Numbered from the stretch's first letter, positions 12,100 through 25,450 are shown. The stretch is 64,000 nt of DNA from Plectrocnemia conspersa (GCA_009617715.1 VTFK01000149.1:434001-498000), one strand, 5' to 3'. Notes: generated from the sequence alone by a model not told the origin. Made by a program: numbers and translations.

Positions 12100-12600
12100 G
12101 CACACTGATAGCACTGACCCATCAAAGCTTTGCAGAAACTGCCGTAAGCCAACCTACAAAGGCCAGTTAGCAATAGAGAATTGGAAGTTGCCGCTGCGGC
12201 CCAAAGGTCTATCGTGTACTGTGTCTAGTCGGTAAATAGATATACATTTTCACATGTAGGCAAATCTCGTAGATTGTAAACAGTTAATTTAGCAGTCGGG
12301 CGCTCTTGGCGGTGAATCGGAAATCATTTTAGCAGCAGCCGAAACACAAAGGTGGCGTATCACTGTTCAAACACCGTCGTGCGAGGGGTGGCTTTACTTG
12401 TTGGCTGGCTTTATTTGAACGTGTGCGGCCGCCTTAGTTCCCGGAACTCAATAAAGCCTGAATGGTGCTGGTGTTGCGGTCTGTTTGCCCTGTTCTTAAG
12501 CGCGTCGGGAACTCAAACGCCTCAACTCTGGTGGCGCAGGGCGTTCGGACAAGTTGGCGTAAACACCGCACAGATTGACTTCACTAGGAATTTTTAATAA
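12100..12600. promoter_or_regulatory. GC-rich island, candidate conserved noncoding element
   Basis: About 500 bp of GC-rich, CpG-containing sequence. An 81-codon plus ORF (12352-12597) is Trp/Cys-rich and has no known domain. GC enrichment begins 250 bp upstream of this ORF, outside any reading frame. More consistent with a regulatory element than an exon. Confidence 0.3.
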
Positions 12601-13029
12601 GAAGCTTCACCTCTTTATAAAGCACTATAGCTCAACCAATGTAACAAAAATCATTGCCTAGATATGCTATAAAAATAATTAGCAAAGGGTTTGTTTGAAA
12701 AAAAAAATTTTTCTGTAAAATCTCAATGTTTATTATTTAAAAAAATATTTGTTATTCAACAAGTCAAATAAAAAACTTAATACTTTTCAATTCTATTTTA
12801 TATTGTAATTATTTTGAAAAGAGAATAAGGAAACACTGCGTTAAATGGAGGCGAACACAAATTATACATCTGGAAAAAAGTATACATCTGGAATTCAAGC
12901 TTAAATTCGTTAATCACGTCGTGTAACTAAGACCTAAAGAGCTTGCTGCTATTGCGGTCTTTAAACATATATTTATCAGAAACATTTTGTATCTCAGTTG
13001 CATAGATGATTTAACTCAGTTTATCTTAG
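12601..13029. other. AT-rich spacer
   Basis: Nothing recognised apart from a small direct repeat of TATACATCTGGA (12,873-12,884 and 12,891-12,902). Confidence 0.5.
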
Positions 13030-13290
13030 TTTGTAACATATGGCAGCCGATTGTCTAATGAAAATTTCACCTCTTAAAGAGGGTCCTCAGGGGTCATGAT
13101 ATTTATTTATGATGTAAATGCGGCAGTTAAAATTAAGTTTTATTCTGCATACATATGCTTTTAAATTGTTTTAATGTAATCAATGTGTTGCAAACTCCTT
13201 CTCTCTATAGTGAATAAGATTCTCTATGAAGATTGGCTTCCGTAATCGTCTACCCTTTAATGTCGGAACATTACGACAACGACAACGTTA
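13030..13290 (+). mobile_element. LINE fragment, family B copy 1 (degenerate RT)
   Basis: The string TTTGTAACATATGGCAGCCG near 13,029 is almost identical to one at about 34,942 and related to 38,087. Translation gives AYGSRLSNENFTSLKEGPQGS, matching the non-LTR RT motif-B region (G-[VT]-PQGS). The 3' part at 13,219-13,290 (GATTCTCTATGAAGATTGGC and on) matches the W..N.LPF..GKC..LTF block that follows motif C in complete elements. The intervening catalytic YADD/FADD part is missing and frames are broken. A dead fragment. Confidence 0.65.
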
Positions 13291-16200
13291 GTTTGCATAT
13301 TTTATGACACGATAGTTCGTATAGTTCTTGAATAGGGGTCTATAATTTAAAATCACCGAATAACTAAATACTCACTTTTATTCTATAAAGTTCAGAAATG
13401 GTTCTTGAGTGCTAAAACAATCAAAGAATCACGATCGCGTCCTCTTTTGATGTCCGGTAAAGGCAGGACGTCCGCATTAGCCAAATCGCCTTTGACTGTC
13501 CTCATCCGGCTTCCTAATACGCTGGCATTAAATATTATGTTCAAACTTATTCCAGGGGAATTAAAAAATAATTAGAAAAGGTAATCCCCATAATAATGCA
13601 TTTTTAGTTCCATAGAATTTTGTAGTCTTATTATTCAACGTAGTGCTTAGTTTATTGCCCTAATTTGTTACTAAGTATAACTATACAAACTGTTATTCAT
13701 AGTAAATTTGCATGCAATTAATCATAATTATTTTTCTTATATAGATTATATTATATATTTTTTTATTATTGACGATTTTTTTAAATTGAAAATTCTACGT
13801 ACCACTTATAAAAAAATATAAAACATATCCAGAGCTATAAAAAATATTTTTTTAAATAAATAATTTAGTTTTGATTTGCCCATAATTTTACATATTTACC
13901 ATTTTGATGATAAGTAAATAAAAAATACTTTTAATGACTTTAATTAATGATAGTACTTACAACTAAAAATTTGCAAATTATTTATGCTATATAATTGACA
14001 GTGCTTTTACTATTAAAGCGCTGCACTTTTACTGCTTAATATAATTATTTAAATCACATGTCGATCGAAAATACGGATTACGAAACCAATAAAGAGGCAA
14101 AGAACTATCTTGGGTTGTAAAGGTAAAAAAAGTAGAATTGCAATCATTTAATAATATGATTCAAAATACTGTTATATTCATAACGTATTCCCTCTCTACA
14201 ACTATCTGTTGAAAATCTGGTATATCCCAGTGTTCCAATTACCGTCCGCAGTGAATGGAAAAAAGGATTATGTAGAAATATTTTTTAAATAGTTATTATA
14301 CGTTTTATTATTTCACCGATCATTTTTTTTGAAGATTGATAAATTTGATTTGCTTATAAAATGAATCGACAATTTAACAGTTAATACAATAAATCATATT
14401 AAAAATCCAATTATTTTATAAAATATTTCGCTAATATATTGGTCTGTTCTTAAGTGCTTTACCGTTAACTTATATACCTATTTGATGACAATTTTGACGT
14501 TTACAATTCATTACCTTTGATTTTTTTGTATACATAATACGTCTATATAAAATATTATATAAGCAAGTGTAATATTCTCTGAAAAATATCTAAATAGAAA
14601 ATCTGTTAAATTTATATTAGCTGTACATTATTAAATTTTTTCTTATAATTTCTTGATATGAATCAAAACTTAATAATATAATAAATAGACATTATCACTA
14701 AGTTTATTTAATTTAAAACTTCATTCTTTTTATAAGGTCTAAAAATAATAATATTTTTTTTGCATTTTTACAAAGTTAGTATCAGAGATAAGCACTTTCA
14801 CTATAATAATTTATTATTTTTTCAACTTTTAAAGGCACTAATTTTTCATTGTAGATAAAATTTGATGTATAAATCACTAGTGAGAAACGCCCATATTTGA
14901 AATATGAAGGAAAAATATATTACAAGCGAATTATACATTATATAATCTTATTCATGGGTACTACAATATATCAAAAGCACTAAAAATTGTTTTACAAATT
15001 TTACATTTGCAATTTTAAAAGGCAATCTACAATATATAAAGCAATTGAATTTAACTTCGATACTTATACGATATTTTGTATTTTAGCACACTTTCTTATA
15101 TATCTGTCATAACTTATTGAATTTTGATGACACTCCATATTTGTATAGTATATAAAAATCATACGTGTCTCAATAAGTATTATACATACATTCTATACGT
15201 ATAGATACGCAGTTAAAATTGGATTTTCGATATGAAAAACGTGTCGCCATTTCAATTACGTATTCAGCATCCAAAATGGTATTCGTTCAAACATAAAAGG
15301 GCATTGAACGAATCAATTTTCACATCAAAGCGGGATGGAAAAGAATTGAAACCGACGAGTGGCTATATTTTAAAACACCACAACAATATTCCATTGGCGC
15401 GAGGCTTGATGAAACACTTTTAGAAATACTCAAAAATCAAGTTACTATCGCTATATTTTTGCAATAGTAAAGTTAGCGAGAACTTAGGAAATTAAATTAA
15501 TAATCTATTGTAGTTTGTCTTAAGTTTTATAAAACTAAATTTACTTAAGTTACTAGAGGCAGACATCTAGATGATATTTTTATTGTTTCGCCGTAATTGG
15601 CTTTTAGACAATCTACGTTGAACTTAGAAAGTGTATAGACTAACCGCATTAAGCTGCCAATTTCTGCAAAATTTTGGTACTTTGAAGTTAAAGTAAGCTA
15701 TTATTTATAGTTCGTATTATACAATAGTTTTTATTACAATGTAAAGCTACGAATAGATGATATCAAAGCAATATTTAATTTAAAATACATGTTTATACTT
15801 AGCAGTTAAAAAATAGTTCTAAATAATTTCTTTCATAACTTTTTAAAATAATAGGCTTTGCTACTATTTAAATATGTAAAAGTGAATGATCAAAATGAAA
15901 GTTTAAATAAAAACGTAACATAAATAATTTTATCAGATTTGTATTATACAATTAAATGATTCATTAACCGGTTTAGTATGTTAACGATTAAAAATATATT
16001 TTTTTATATCTTATCAAATATTAAAAATTTTCGTACAAATATAGGAACAATGTAACGCAAACATTGTAAGGGTTCATATGGTAATTGGTATAAATACAGA
16101 GTGATTTATAACTTATCTGATTTTTAAAGTATGGTACATAGTTAACTTAAATAATCCTGAAAAAAAATTAAACAAATAATTACATATTATCATAAAAATT

Positions 16201-17280
16201 CTGTGTATCGGTTAAAAGGAATAAAGATAAAAATATGTAATAGTTAGTTAGATACTTATTTTTAAAAGTAAGCCATTAGTAGGTAAATATTATATAAGTC
16301 CTAGTAGCATTTGCTCAAATAAAGCTTATTAACATACAAAATATTAATGCTACAATTTTAATTATTTAATATTATAAATTATTTTACTTCCTGTAATGAA
16401 CTAATACGTGTCAAGTTGTGCATTTTTTAGTACCCGTATCTGTAGTAAATAATATTTTTATAAATTATATATATTTTTTAACATAGTTTTATAAGTAATA
16501 AATAATATTTTAAAATATTGAAAAATATAGTTAAGATGTATTTTTTTTTTAAATATTTAATCAGGCTTAAAAAATAAGTATTGATACAAATATTTTATTT
16601 TAATAACCCATCTTTCATTCAAGCATAAGGAGCATAAAAAATTGTACAATAATAATGGATTGATACTTTATATGGAAAAGACTAACTGAAATCGCTAATG
16701 TAAAAAAAATCTAATATCCGCCCATCATTCTATCACATTTATGAATAAAACGCATTTCAAGAAATATAATATTGACATATAAAATAATAAACTTTACATA
16801 GAGTAAAGAATAAAAGGTCTTTGCCTAAATATATTTATTAAATATATTCAAGTGACAAAGATAAATACTTCATTTAACAGCAAATGGGATTATATATTTG
16901 TAAATAACATTTATATTTCAAATGCAATATAATTAATCAAGTTCTGCCACTCAATTAACTTTACACATTTGTTAATGTACCTTGTATATTTTGGAAGAGC
17001 ACAAAGCTTATGAATTATTTTAATCATATAATGAGCATATATTTTTTTAAATTATATATGAAAATTATTTTTTTGTGATTTTATTGGAAATTATTGCTAG
17101 TTTTGTATTCAGTGAGTAAAATCGAATTGTTTTTTGAAAGTTTTTCATCTCTTATTATTCTTTATTTAGTAGTTTTTTTATATAATCCTAATAAAATACT
17201 TATGTATCCACATATTAAATATAAAAAGGGATTGTTTATATTTTGAATCACTGTTTGTAAACAAAATGCTAATTAAGTTA
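13291..17280. other. Long AT-rich spacer, nothing recognised
   Basis: Four kilobases of very AT-rich sequence. The only notable ORF (15232-15423 plus, 63 codons, protein-like composition with HPKWYSFKHKRALNE) has no recognisable family. A small mixed patch at 13,420-13,520 is unassigned. Confidence 0.5.
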
Positions 17281-17860
17281 TAAAAAAGTATCATTTCACA
17301 CTCTCTCCTTTGAAATATAAACGTCCGGCTGTTTTCTACGTGTTTGGTTAGCAATTCAAAGTCAGTTTGCGAGAAAACGGGTTGATTAAACTCTTCGAAT
17401 GAAAAACGAAGAGTCACCGTTATATATATACACGCACACATTTATTCACATTATTGAAAGCGGCGGTCAATTTTTTCATTGAAAAACGTTTGATTTTGGT
17501 AGGAGTAAAACGGATATAGACGACGAATAAAAGTTTGCTATCGTTTCGCACGGAGAGACATGTGACAATCAACTTTCCCACAATAAACTACTACAAACAT
17601 ATTATGTATTAGTGAGTAGCTGAATGTGTGTGAGTGTATCCATTCTATGTCATACACGTATTCCTTGATTCGTACGATACCCAAATCCCAAGGTTTCAAT
17701 TCAACACGGTTGAAAAAGTGCGAACGAATTTCCTTTTCGCAGTGTCGGCTTTCAACGATTGGAAAATCTAAAAATACCATTCAATTTGATTATCGAATAA
17801 AATATGTATTTATTGCGTTCTTATTTATGTTCTACAATACAACTTCGTGAAACATAATTT
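17281..17860. promoter_or_regulatory. Mixed-GC island
   Basis: Less AT-rich than its flanks, with open frames on both strands over the same bases (17538-17780 minus, 17626-17850 plus), so neither is convincing as coding. Includes a small hairpin, ACTCTTCG/CGAAGAGT, near 17,390-17,415. Candidate regulatory DNA. Confidence 0.2.
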
Positions 17861-18935
17861 AATACATACGTTGGAAAATAAAGTAGCAATTTCCTATGCC
17901 AGTTAAAATGTATTATTTAAGATGAGAATAATTTTAAACTTGCAAGCGTTTGTTAGTCAATACTAATTTAAAATTTATTCGTAATATATTATAGGCTCAA
18001 AGGATATGTTTATTAATTAATATTTAATTAAAAGCTTTCGTTAAAATTATGGTACTTTAATAAAAAGGAAAATATCAAAATAAAAGTTATATAAAATCAT
18101 ATTTTTATTTTTAATATATGTAAGCATTTTAAGTATTACTTGCTGATTTTTGATAATTTATATTTTTCACTTAAAATTTATTTTGAATTACTTTATTCGC
18201 CAATAATAGCAAATAATAATAAGCTATAATTGAGCTTTGTTTGTTTTATATTTTAGCTTAACTAAAAAAATTCTCTTACTATTTATGTAATACAGTAAAA
18301 AAAAAACAATTGCAATATTTGCAGCAAAAAAGTAAAATTAGCAAATATTTTTTACTAAAATATAATTAAGTAGACGAAAACTAATTACATAAATTATATT
18401 ACTTTTTATTTTTAAATCCTTAAATTAAAATTCTTGTTATTAATTTAATCCATTTTAAGACATTTTTAAATAACATTATTATATATACCTTAGTTTCACT
18501 ACTTTGATTAAATTTACACAATAAAAATATTTTTCTTGTTGTAATGTTCATTCAAAAAATATGAATAATTTTAAAATTAATTTAGTTTCTTATTTTAAAA
18601 AAAAATATATGTTATGTATCATTTACTATCATAAAAACTAATAAAAAAAATATATTGGGCATTAATTCAGTTTTATTTTGTCAAAAACATTAGGCGTAGT
18701 ACAATTGCCATTATTAAAAAAAATCAATACATACGTATAAAAGAAGTTATTTTAAATTTATATTAAAATATTATAAAGAATTTTGAATAAATTACTATAA
18801 ATTAAATAAACATTTATATATTATTCAATTTATATTTTTACATAATTTCTTATTTATATTTTTACATACTCTAAATGTAACTGAAAAAAAACAATTGAGC
18901 TTTTCTTTTATTAAATTGTATTTTAAAATATTATT
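17861..18935. other. AT-rich spacer
   Basis: Nothing recognised. Confidence 0.55.
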
Positions 18936-18937
18936 CA

Positions 18938-19145
18938 TAGACATTTTGTAGCCATGTATAAAATACCACATCCCTCAAATGCCCTCTTATTTTCTCGTAG
19001 ACAAATATTGGCTCTTTCCAGAGGTTTCGAGCTCCAAGGTTCCTGAACGTTTTGAGGTTTGTTGACATCCACTCGTCCCTTTAAGTAGCCCGAAAATAAA
19101 AAGTCAGGGGCCGTCAAATCAGGTGAAATCAGGCCCAAAGTTATG
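18938..19145 (-). pseudogene. Mariner/IS630-type (DDE superfamily) transposase C-terminal fragment
   Basis: The minus-strand translation contains SPDLTAPDFLFSGYLKGRV followed by DVNKPQNVQE, a close match to the C-terminal block of an insect transposase family with the usual form SPDLTPPDFFLWGYLK..VYVNKP. The Asp in APDF is the position of the third catalytic acidic residue. It continues with ERANICLRENKRAFEG and stops at 18,935. Only the last part of the gene is present: the first two catalytic Asp and the DNA-binding domain are not found upstream, and no terminal inverted repeats were seen. Dead relic. Confidence 0.75.
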
Positions 19146-21010
19146 CATTTTTTAAAATATGATGCTCTGTCGTCATAAAAAAATAATTAAAACAGGAATA
19201 ATATTATATTTTTATTATCAATATATATATATAAGTGCCACTAAACCTTTTCTTAGGCAAAACTGAATTTTTTTTTTGTAAAAATGATAAGCAATACCAT
19301 TTTGGAATTAAATCAATTATAATTACAAATTATTAAAAAAAGTAATACATTTTAGACTACGTGCTGCTGTGGTTTAATTGTGTTTTAAATCAAAATTCTG
19401 TCATAATACAATTTGTTATGTTTTCTCTTCTAGATATTAAAGGGTAATCTTTTTTTTATGTTTAATTGTTTTATTAAATTTAAATTATATTTCCTGATAA
19501 AGTAATGTTATTCAATTATAGCTACATATGTGTGCCATAAACAGCTTTGTATATGGATACTTAGTGTAGCAATACAAATTAAATATAAACTCTTTATACT
19601 ACAATATTTGATACTAAAATCTTTTTATATCGTTCTTATCACAAATTTTATTTTTCTTTAGCCCAGCATTTAAGGTTTATAAATAGATCGTTTCTGTTTA
19701 GTTAACTTTAATCTCTTGTGTGCTACAAGTATGAAAATATTATAAAATAATGCAGATAGATTCTAGATTTCATTCACTGTTTTAGTTTTGAATATAGACC
19801 ATAAAAACACAATATCACAACATACTTTTGTGTGAAAAATATCTTAGCCCAAAAATTTCTAAACACGGAAAAAATTGCTTAATGAATCAATTTCTGGAAC
19901 ATTTAATAAATAGTCTGATTACAAATCGGCTATAATTTTACTAATATAACAATTGTAATTTTAATCAATAAATCTATTTTTGAATTGAATTTTTTCTAAG
20001 ACAAAAACCATCCTGTTGTAAAAAAAATTTAAAATAAATATGTCAATCGAAACTTTTTTTTATATTTATTGTAGCATGTAATTTAATTTAAAAAAATATA
20101 ATTTGTCGATTATGTTGTCGTTAAATAGATAAATCCCTGCTCTAAATATTATTCGTTCTCGTCTCTTGCTTTTAACCGTTTTTCACATACTCATACTGTT
20201 TTGATATCTGAGATTCGGATCTCCGGTATTTTCAGGACTATCCAGTTTTTCATTATTTATATTATTTAATTTTAACAAAATAGTAAATATAATATATTAT
20301 GTCTGATTGACTTACACTGTTTTACCAGTACATATTTACCCTGTAAGCATTGGGCTTACATCTGTTAAATTAAAACGAATACAAATTAAAATTAATAAAT
20401 TAATATTGAAATGAAATAAATTACTTATATAGAAACATTAAAGCAACAATTATTCAGGTATAAATAAAAAATAAATAAAGAGGCTGACATTTTATGGTCA
20501 TTAATATTATTGTAATTTATTAACCTTCATCTACATTTGTAACTCGTAAATTAGTATGTTTTAATGTAGCATGTAATAATTTAAAAATATAATATTATTA
20601 AAAAATCACTTTTAGGAAACTATTTATAGGAAACTAAACTTGTAGACTTAAACTTTATTAGGTTAATACTTTTCCTAAGTGGTGTTAAAATATTTAAATA
20701 GTAACGGTATTTCAATTTTTACTTAATAAATCTGTCTAAGATATCACAAAGAAATTAAAAAAATATACATTAATTTAAAATTAAATAAAACTGTTGTATG
20801 AATGAAAAAAATATAAATTAAAATTGCTCCATTGCTATTCATGTACTAATTTCAATCTCTTATCTTTTATATTACCATTGAAATGTTTGCTAAAAATAAT
20901 ATACATAGGAATATATTTGCTGACAAAAAAATATTTACGTTTTTATATCGATTTTACAAGTAGCTGTTGCTGAGGTTAATAAAAAATCTTTGACTAGCCA
21001 TTACTAGCTT
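19146..21010. other. AT-rich spacer
   Basis: No gene recognised. A small, less AT-rich patch lies at about 20,150-20,240. Confidence 0.5.
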
Positions 21011-21014
21011 TTTT

Positions 21015-21070
21015 TAATAATATTTCAATTGGTGACTTACTACAGTAAGTCACCAATTGAAATATTATTA
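21015..21070. repeat. Near-perfect palindrome (27-bp arms, 2-nt centre)
   Basis: The left arm (21,015-21,041, containing TTTCAATTGGTGACTTACT) and right arm (21,044-21,070, containing AGTAAGTCACCAATTGAAA) are exact reverse complements separated only by AC. The loop is too small for a miRNA precursor. It may be a collapsed foldback element or two abutting transposon ends. Confidence 0.9.
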
Positions 21071-21339
21071 TAGGTATGAGAATATTAAATACCAGAGAAT
21101 TATTTCCCAGCACAAGTCGAGACGGAATGCTTAGTATATAATAATCAGATCTAAATTAAAAAATGTATATGTATTTTTAAATATATATAAACGCAGTGTT
21201 ATCAAGCTGAAAGTTCAACTGAATCTATTATCGACATTAAGCTCGTTTTGAATTTGCATTTCATACTTATGTATATAAATACCTACATATGTATATTTAT
21301 AATCATATTATAATGTTAAACGCCACATAAATATTTAGT
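21071..21339. other. AT-rich spacer
   Basis: Nothing recognised. Confidence 0.5.
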
Positions 21340-22085
21340 TCCTTTTAGAATTCTGATTAGTTTCCCGAAAGGGTGATTCGTTAAGGGAATTCGTATAATA
21401 TGCAAAGATTAAAACCCTCGGCAAAGCAAAGCAATATATTAGGGGTTAGTTATGTGGTTTACGCGTTGCGTAATTAAGTTATTTCGAACATTTCACGCAT
21501 TTTAACGTTCGAATCAAAATCCGGCAGGCCATGTAAAATTTTGTATTCAGATAATAAAATAGGAATAATAAAAAACTCACTTCGCACGCGCCGAGAATGT
21601 AAATTTGCACTGATTAAATTATTAGAAACCGAAGAGAAATCACCCATATAAAAATATTCAGGAAAGCGTGCTAAATTTTATGGGACGCTTGATCATAAAG
21701 AAATGCTTATGTGATTTTCTTTAACTCGAACCTCTCTCTTGGTTAAGGCTGAAAAGCTTATAAAAATTCTGAAAGAAAGTTCAAATTGGGTGGAGCAAAA
21801 CAGAGCGAGAATTTCGCATGCACCCTCTCAAAAGACAAAACTTTGCAATCGAGCAAATTTAAATAGTCGAAACTACGTGGCGAACGCGTCGAGATAAAAA
21901 ATATATTACTTTAGTATAAAAAACAAAAGCATTTTACGACTGGAAAGACAAGGCAAACAGGTGAAGTTAATTAAAGTTTTAGGCTCGACTTAATTATGGC
22001 TTTAAAACGAGACAGAGCGAGAGAGGATCTCGTATCTCGGAACATCCTCTTTGAATTATAAAGCTTAATGACGACCCTTGTATTA
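21340..22085. promoter_or_regulatory. Long mixed-GC island with GAGA-like motifs
   Basis: About 740 bp without any ORF of note on either strand but clearly less AT-rich than the flanks, with repeated CpG and purine-rich blocks, including GACAGAGCGAGAGAGG near 22,011-22,026 (GAGA-factor-like). Candidate enhancer or Polycomb/Trithorax-type element; function inferred from motifs only. Confidence 0.3.
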
Positions 22086-23340
22086 TATAATATAAATAAA
22101 ATCTCTTTGATTTTTATTCCAAATAATGTTTACACATCCAAGAATTGTTGGCTCATTATTTTACCTCCGTTGGAAACATGATTTTTTGTGACTCAATTTC
22201 GACACCACCTTGTATATTTGAGCACTGGTTTTAATTAATTAATGAACAGAGTCTCTTTATTTATCTTTTACTTTATTTCACAACATTTTATTTTCATGTA
22301 CATAGTCTTATTATATTTTATTTTTATATTATTATAAAAACTTATTTATATATAAATATGTATACATCATATTAAAAAATAAATAATTAAATAAGATATT
22401 ATATAAAAAATATAGAGATACATAGGCTAGATACTAATATTAGCTGTATTAGCAAATAATATTTGTAATAAGGTCGCGTTTAATATATTTTATAAATATT
22501 ATTTTTACGATTTAATCGATTTTGCTTTGAAAATATTATTTTGATGTTTTTGTTGAATACATATGTATGTATTTTTTAATTTATTTAAAGTGCTTATAAT
22601 TATAAGTTCTTTAAGTAAAAACATATTATTTTTTACAATAATAAGAAAAAAATATCACAACCTTGTAGGAAAAATCTAATCATAATAAATTATGTTGTAC
22701 ATCGGAGTATAATTTTACATATAAATAGACTTACTTTATCTTCATGGCCAAGGACGGGTGAAAATTCGCTCCAGTGCTATTTATAGATTCTTTATTTTAA
22801 TTTGACTATAATACCATTCAAAGCTAATTATATATTTTTTATAATTAAAATTATTGAAATGCCAGATCTTAATTATAATTTTGTTATTTTTATTCAGTAT
22901 AAGTAAATTGTTATAAAATTATAAATGAGTCGTATTTTTTAAGTTATTCAGTAATTTTACCCACTTGAAGTTGACCAAATAATTCCGCGTTTCAATAGAA
23001 GCAAGCACAGAAGCCAAAAGGGCCTGGGGCGTTTTGGGACCAACTTTATCAAAGCTTGGTTGCGACATGACGTTCTTGGTAGAAGATTTCTTCGGATTAA
23101 GCGCCTTGAGCTAGAAAAGCTGCCTTTCAACGATAATTAGTAGAGATGCACTCATAACGCTTCGGGCGAGTTATACAATACAACTGACATGATCCCGTCA
23201 TCATACGGTGTAGAAAATATTATACAAATTCATACAAGTACATGCACTTCCATATACAAATAAATTAAATAAACTTACATATAAAATAAATCTTCTGTTG
23301 CAACATAACAGGTCCAATCTCAATGTGTTGTATATAACAA
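22086..23340. other. AT-rich spacer with a small GC-richer patch
   Basis: Mostly AT-rich. 22,960-23,175 is more balanced (around a GCCTGGGGCGTTTTGGGACC string) but matches nothing I know and lacks a long ORF. Confidence 0.45.
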
Positions 23341-23344
23341 GGTA

Positions 23345-23415
23345 ATCACAACCAACAACTACTGTGTAAGTGAGATACGAGACTGAAATCAAAGTCTATA
23401 AACCAGTAACATATA
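23345..23415 (-). mobile_element. Short repeat fragment shared with the 40.5 kb element
   Basis: The stretch around 23,378-23,420 (AGTCTATAAACCAGTAACAT) resembles 40,575-40,600 (AAGTCTGTAAATCAGTGACATC) with the same flanking order. At 40.5 kb this lies just inside the A-rich tail of a minus-strand element, so this is probably another 3' fragment of that family. Confidence 0.35.
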
Positions 23416-23514
23416 TCTTATTAAATATAAATTATTAATACAACTTCACTATGCACAACCTAGCATATTTAATTTTTAATTATTCAACCGTGATATTATA
23501 AAAATATTGAAAAA

Positions 23515-23682
23515 TGTGAGGATTGATCGGAATTATAATAACATAATAATCATTAATTCCAATCTCAAAGACTAGATAGAAATAAAAAAAACATTAGTGT
23601 TACATGGAATTAAAACCCAGGTTTAAGTCATCGACTTTTACCACTGGCCTGTATCATGCCGCTTAATACCGACATATTAAAT
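23515..23682 (-). mobile_element. SINE-like repeat, copy 1
   Basis: On the minus strand it reads GGCCAGTGGTAAAAGTCGATGAC (A-box-like), then AACCTGGGTTTTAATTCC (degenerate B box), then a body with a T-run (AATGTTTTTTTTATTTCTA), and ends near TTCCGATCAATCCTCAC. The same order and body recur at 35,320-35,490 in the same orientation. Together these indicate a tRNA-derived SINE family. No clear target-site duplication was found. Confidence 0.55.
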
Positions 23683-23915
23683 AAAATTTACTTTTAATTT
23701 ATATTTAAATCTTTTAAAATATTTTATTATGGCGCATTATTCAATAATTCATAAATCTTCCTGGACTAATTATTGCAAATTTAAAAATTATCTTATATTT
23801 GTGGCATGTTTTTGTTTGAATTTGTAATTACTTACTTACACGCAATGAGAACAAAAAATACAGTTCATAGACAACTTTTAAGACATCTTTGCAAAATACT
23901 TGAGACCGTTAATGA
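23683..23915. other. AT-rich spacer
   Basis: Nothing recognised. Confidence 0.5.
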
Positions 23916-24480
23916 AAAAAGGTACCCGAATCGAGAAGCTGCCGGACAAATTATTACGCTTCAGTTTATGTTTTTAATGAACAAAAAACGAAAGGAACAC
24001 AAAAGCCACGATTTGGTCGTGTGCGGTTAGGGGCTCGAAACCGAGCCCGATCGGCTTAATCTACAAAATGCGGACCCGTAATCGTTACTTTATAACGGGG
24101 CGTTTCAATTTAATTTGAACGGATCCGCTGCTGCAGGATTTCGGTAAATAGCTTTCGATAAATTTATATACACCCTCCCCACCCGACGATTGTGTACCGA
24201 AAAAGGATATTTAGCAATAAAGGGTCAGCCCAATTAAAGTGATCGCCCCGGGCGCCCACTAATTTCAGGGGCAGAAACGCCGAGCACAGACGCAAAACAA
24301 ATACACGCCATTTATCAAAATCGACTCTGGTCATTAATTACAATAGGCCTTGATTCAATGCGAACGCAGGTAAATTAACACAAGTGATGTATACAGGGGG
24401 TGGCGAAATTAGGGGCCTATATACTCAAAACAATTCAACAAGAAATTATAAACACCGAAGAAAACTTGTGCCTTGTAATT
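23916..24480. promoter_or_regulatory. GC-rich island with homeodomain-like sites, candidate enhancer
   Basis: A well-defined block of balanced composition and CpGs (around CGCCCCGGGCGCCC near 24,244), with ATTAATTA at 24,333-24,340, CCAATTAAAG near 24,230 and TTTATCAAAA near 24,311. The 74-codon ORF 23806-24030 overlaps only its start and has no domain. Mixed GC and TAAT clusters in a desert suggest a cis-regulatory module. Confidence 0.35.
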
Positions 24481-25085
24481 GCTTTAATCGACGTTTACGT
24501 CAAAGTATTATTGTATTAATATGTTATACTAATATTTTTTAGACCTTAAATACTAACTTAATAGACAGTTAATATATATGTATATTGACTTATTACAAAA
24601 TAAATATTCATGAGTAGAAAAATATTTTTATACTGTAACCACTTAATAGACTAACAGATACCTGTGAGTTAATTCACCTCATAATATTCTAGAACACACA
24701 AATGTAATTATTTGTGTGTTTATAGTAACAAGTATTGCTTTTCAGCAGTTTCTAATATCAAAAACCAGAAAACTCTAGTCTGCAAATCTTAGATATACAA
24801 AAATTATCGTATTTTATTTAAAATAAAATTTACGCTATTTTCTATTTATTAGTATATTAAATTAACACAAATAATACAATTACAGACGCGTTTCACAAAT
24901 ACTTATTTGTTATTGGACATGTAGTGGTTTTTCATTGCTCTATTTATTAAACAATATATTTTTAGTGTGGTAAAAAGTACTTAATTTAATTAATGTTATA
25001 AAAATACCTTTGTGAAGTATAAAATAATTAATTTTACTCTATGTTTTTAAACACTATGTTTACCCATTCGCGTCAAAAAATTTTT
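24481..25085. other. AT-rich spacer
   Basis: Nothing recognised. Confidence 0.55.
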
Positions 25086-25089
25086 TTAC

Positions 25090-25450
25090 ACTACACAATC
25101 ACTGATATTAAATAACTTTCATTAATGATAACCAAACCAGTTCGAAGGGCTTAGTCTTCTTCAGCCGTCTTTTTAAGTGTCCACATTGAGGAGTTTGTTG
25201 CCTCGATGTTGACGTGCTGTTAGAGCCACATTTCATGTTTACCATCAAAACGTTTTATAGCACTAGCGACGTCTTTTACACCTAGGTGACGATATACTAA
25301 ATTACAGCCGTTTTTAATTGTGAAATAATTATGTGTATATTTTATTGGTTTCGTCGTCTTCATATATTTTAAACTCTTGGAAATTTTGATATATCTGCGT
25401 GTCCGGTCTTTCCGGCAATTGAAATATTTTTAATTAGAGCCTTCAAAATA
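25090..25450 (-). pseudogene. Possible degraded transposon ORF (gag-like?), unassigned
   Basis: On the minus strand a stretch reads LGVKDVASAIKRFDGKHEMW, then after a stop QHVNIEATNSSMWTLKKTAEED. IKRFDGK..W slightly recalls the I..FDG.NF..W start of Copia-type gag proteins, but the match is short and broken. Included because the composition is protein-like amid AT-rich DNA. It may also be noncoding. Confidence 0.2.

Noticed and set aside
24360..24376. GCAG|GTAAAT as a further zero-length-exon site
   Set aside because: No pyrimidine tract precedes the AG, so the acceptor half is weak.
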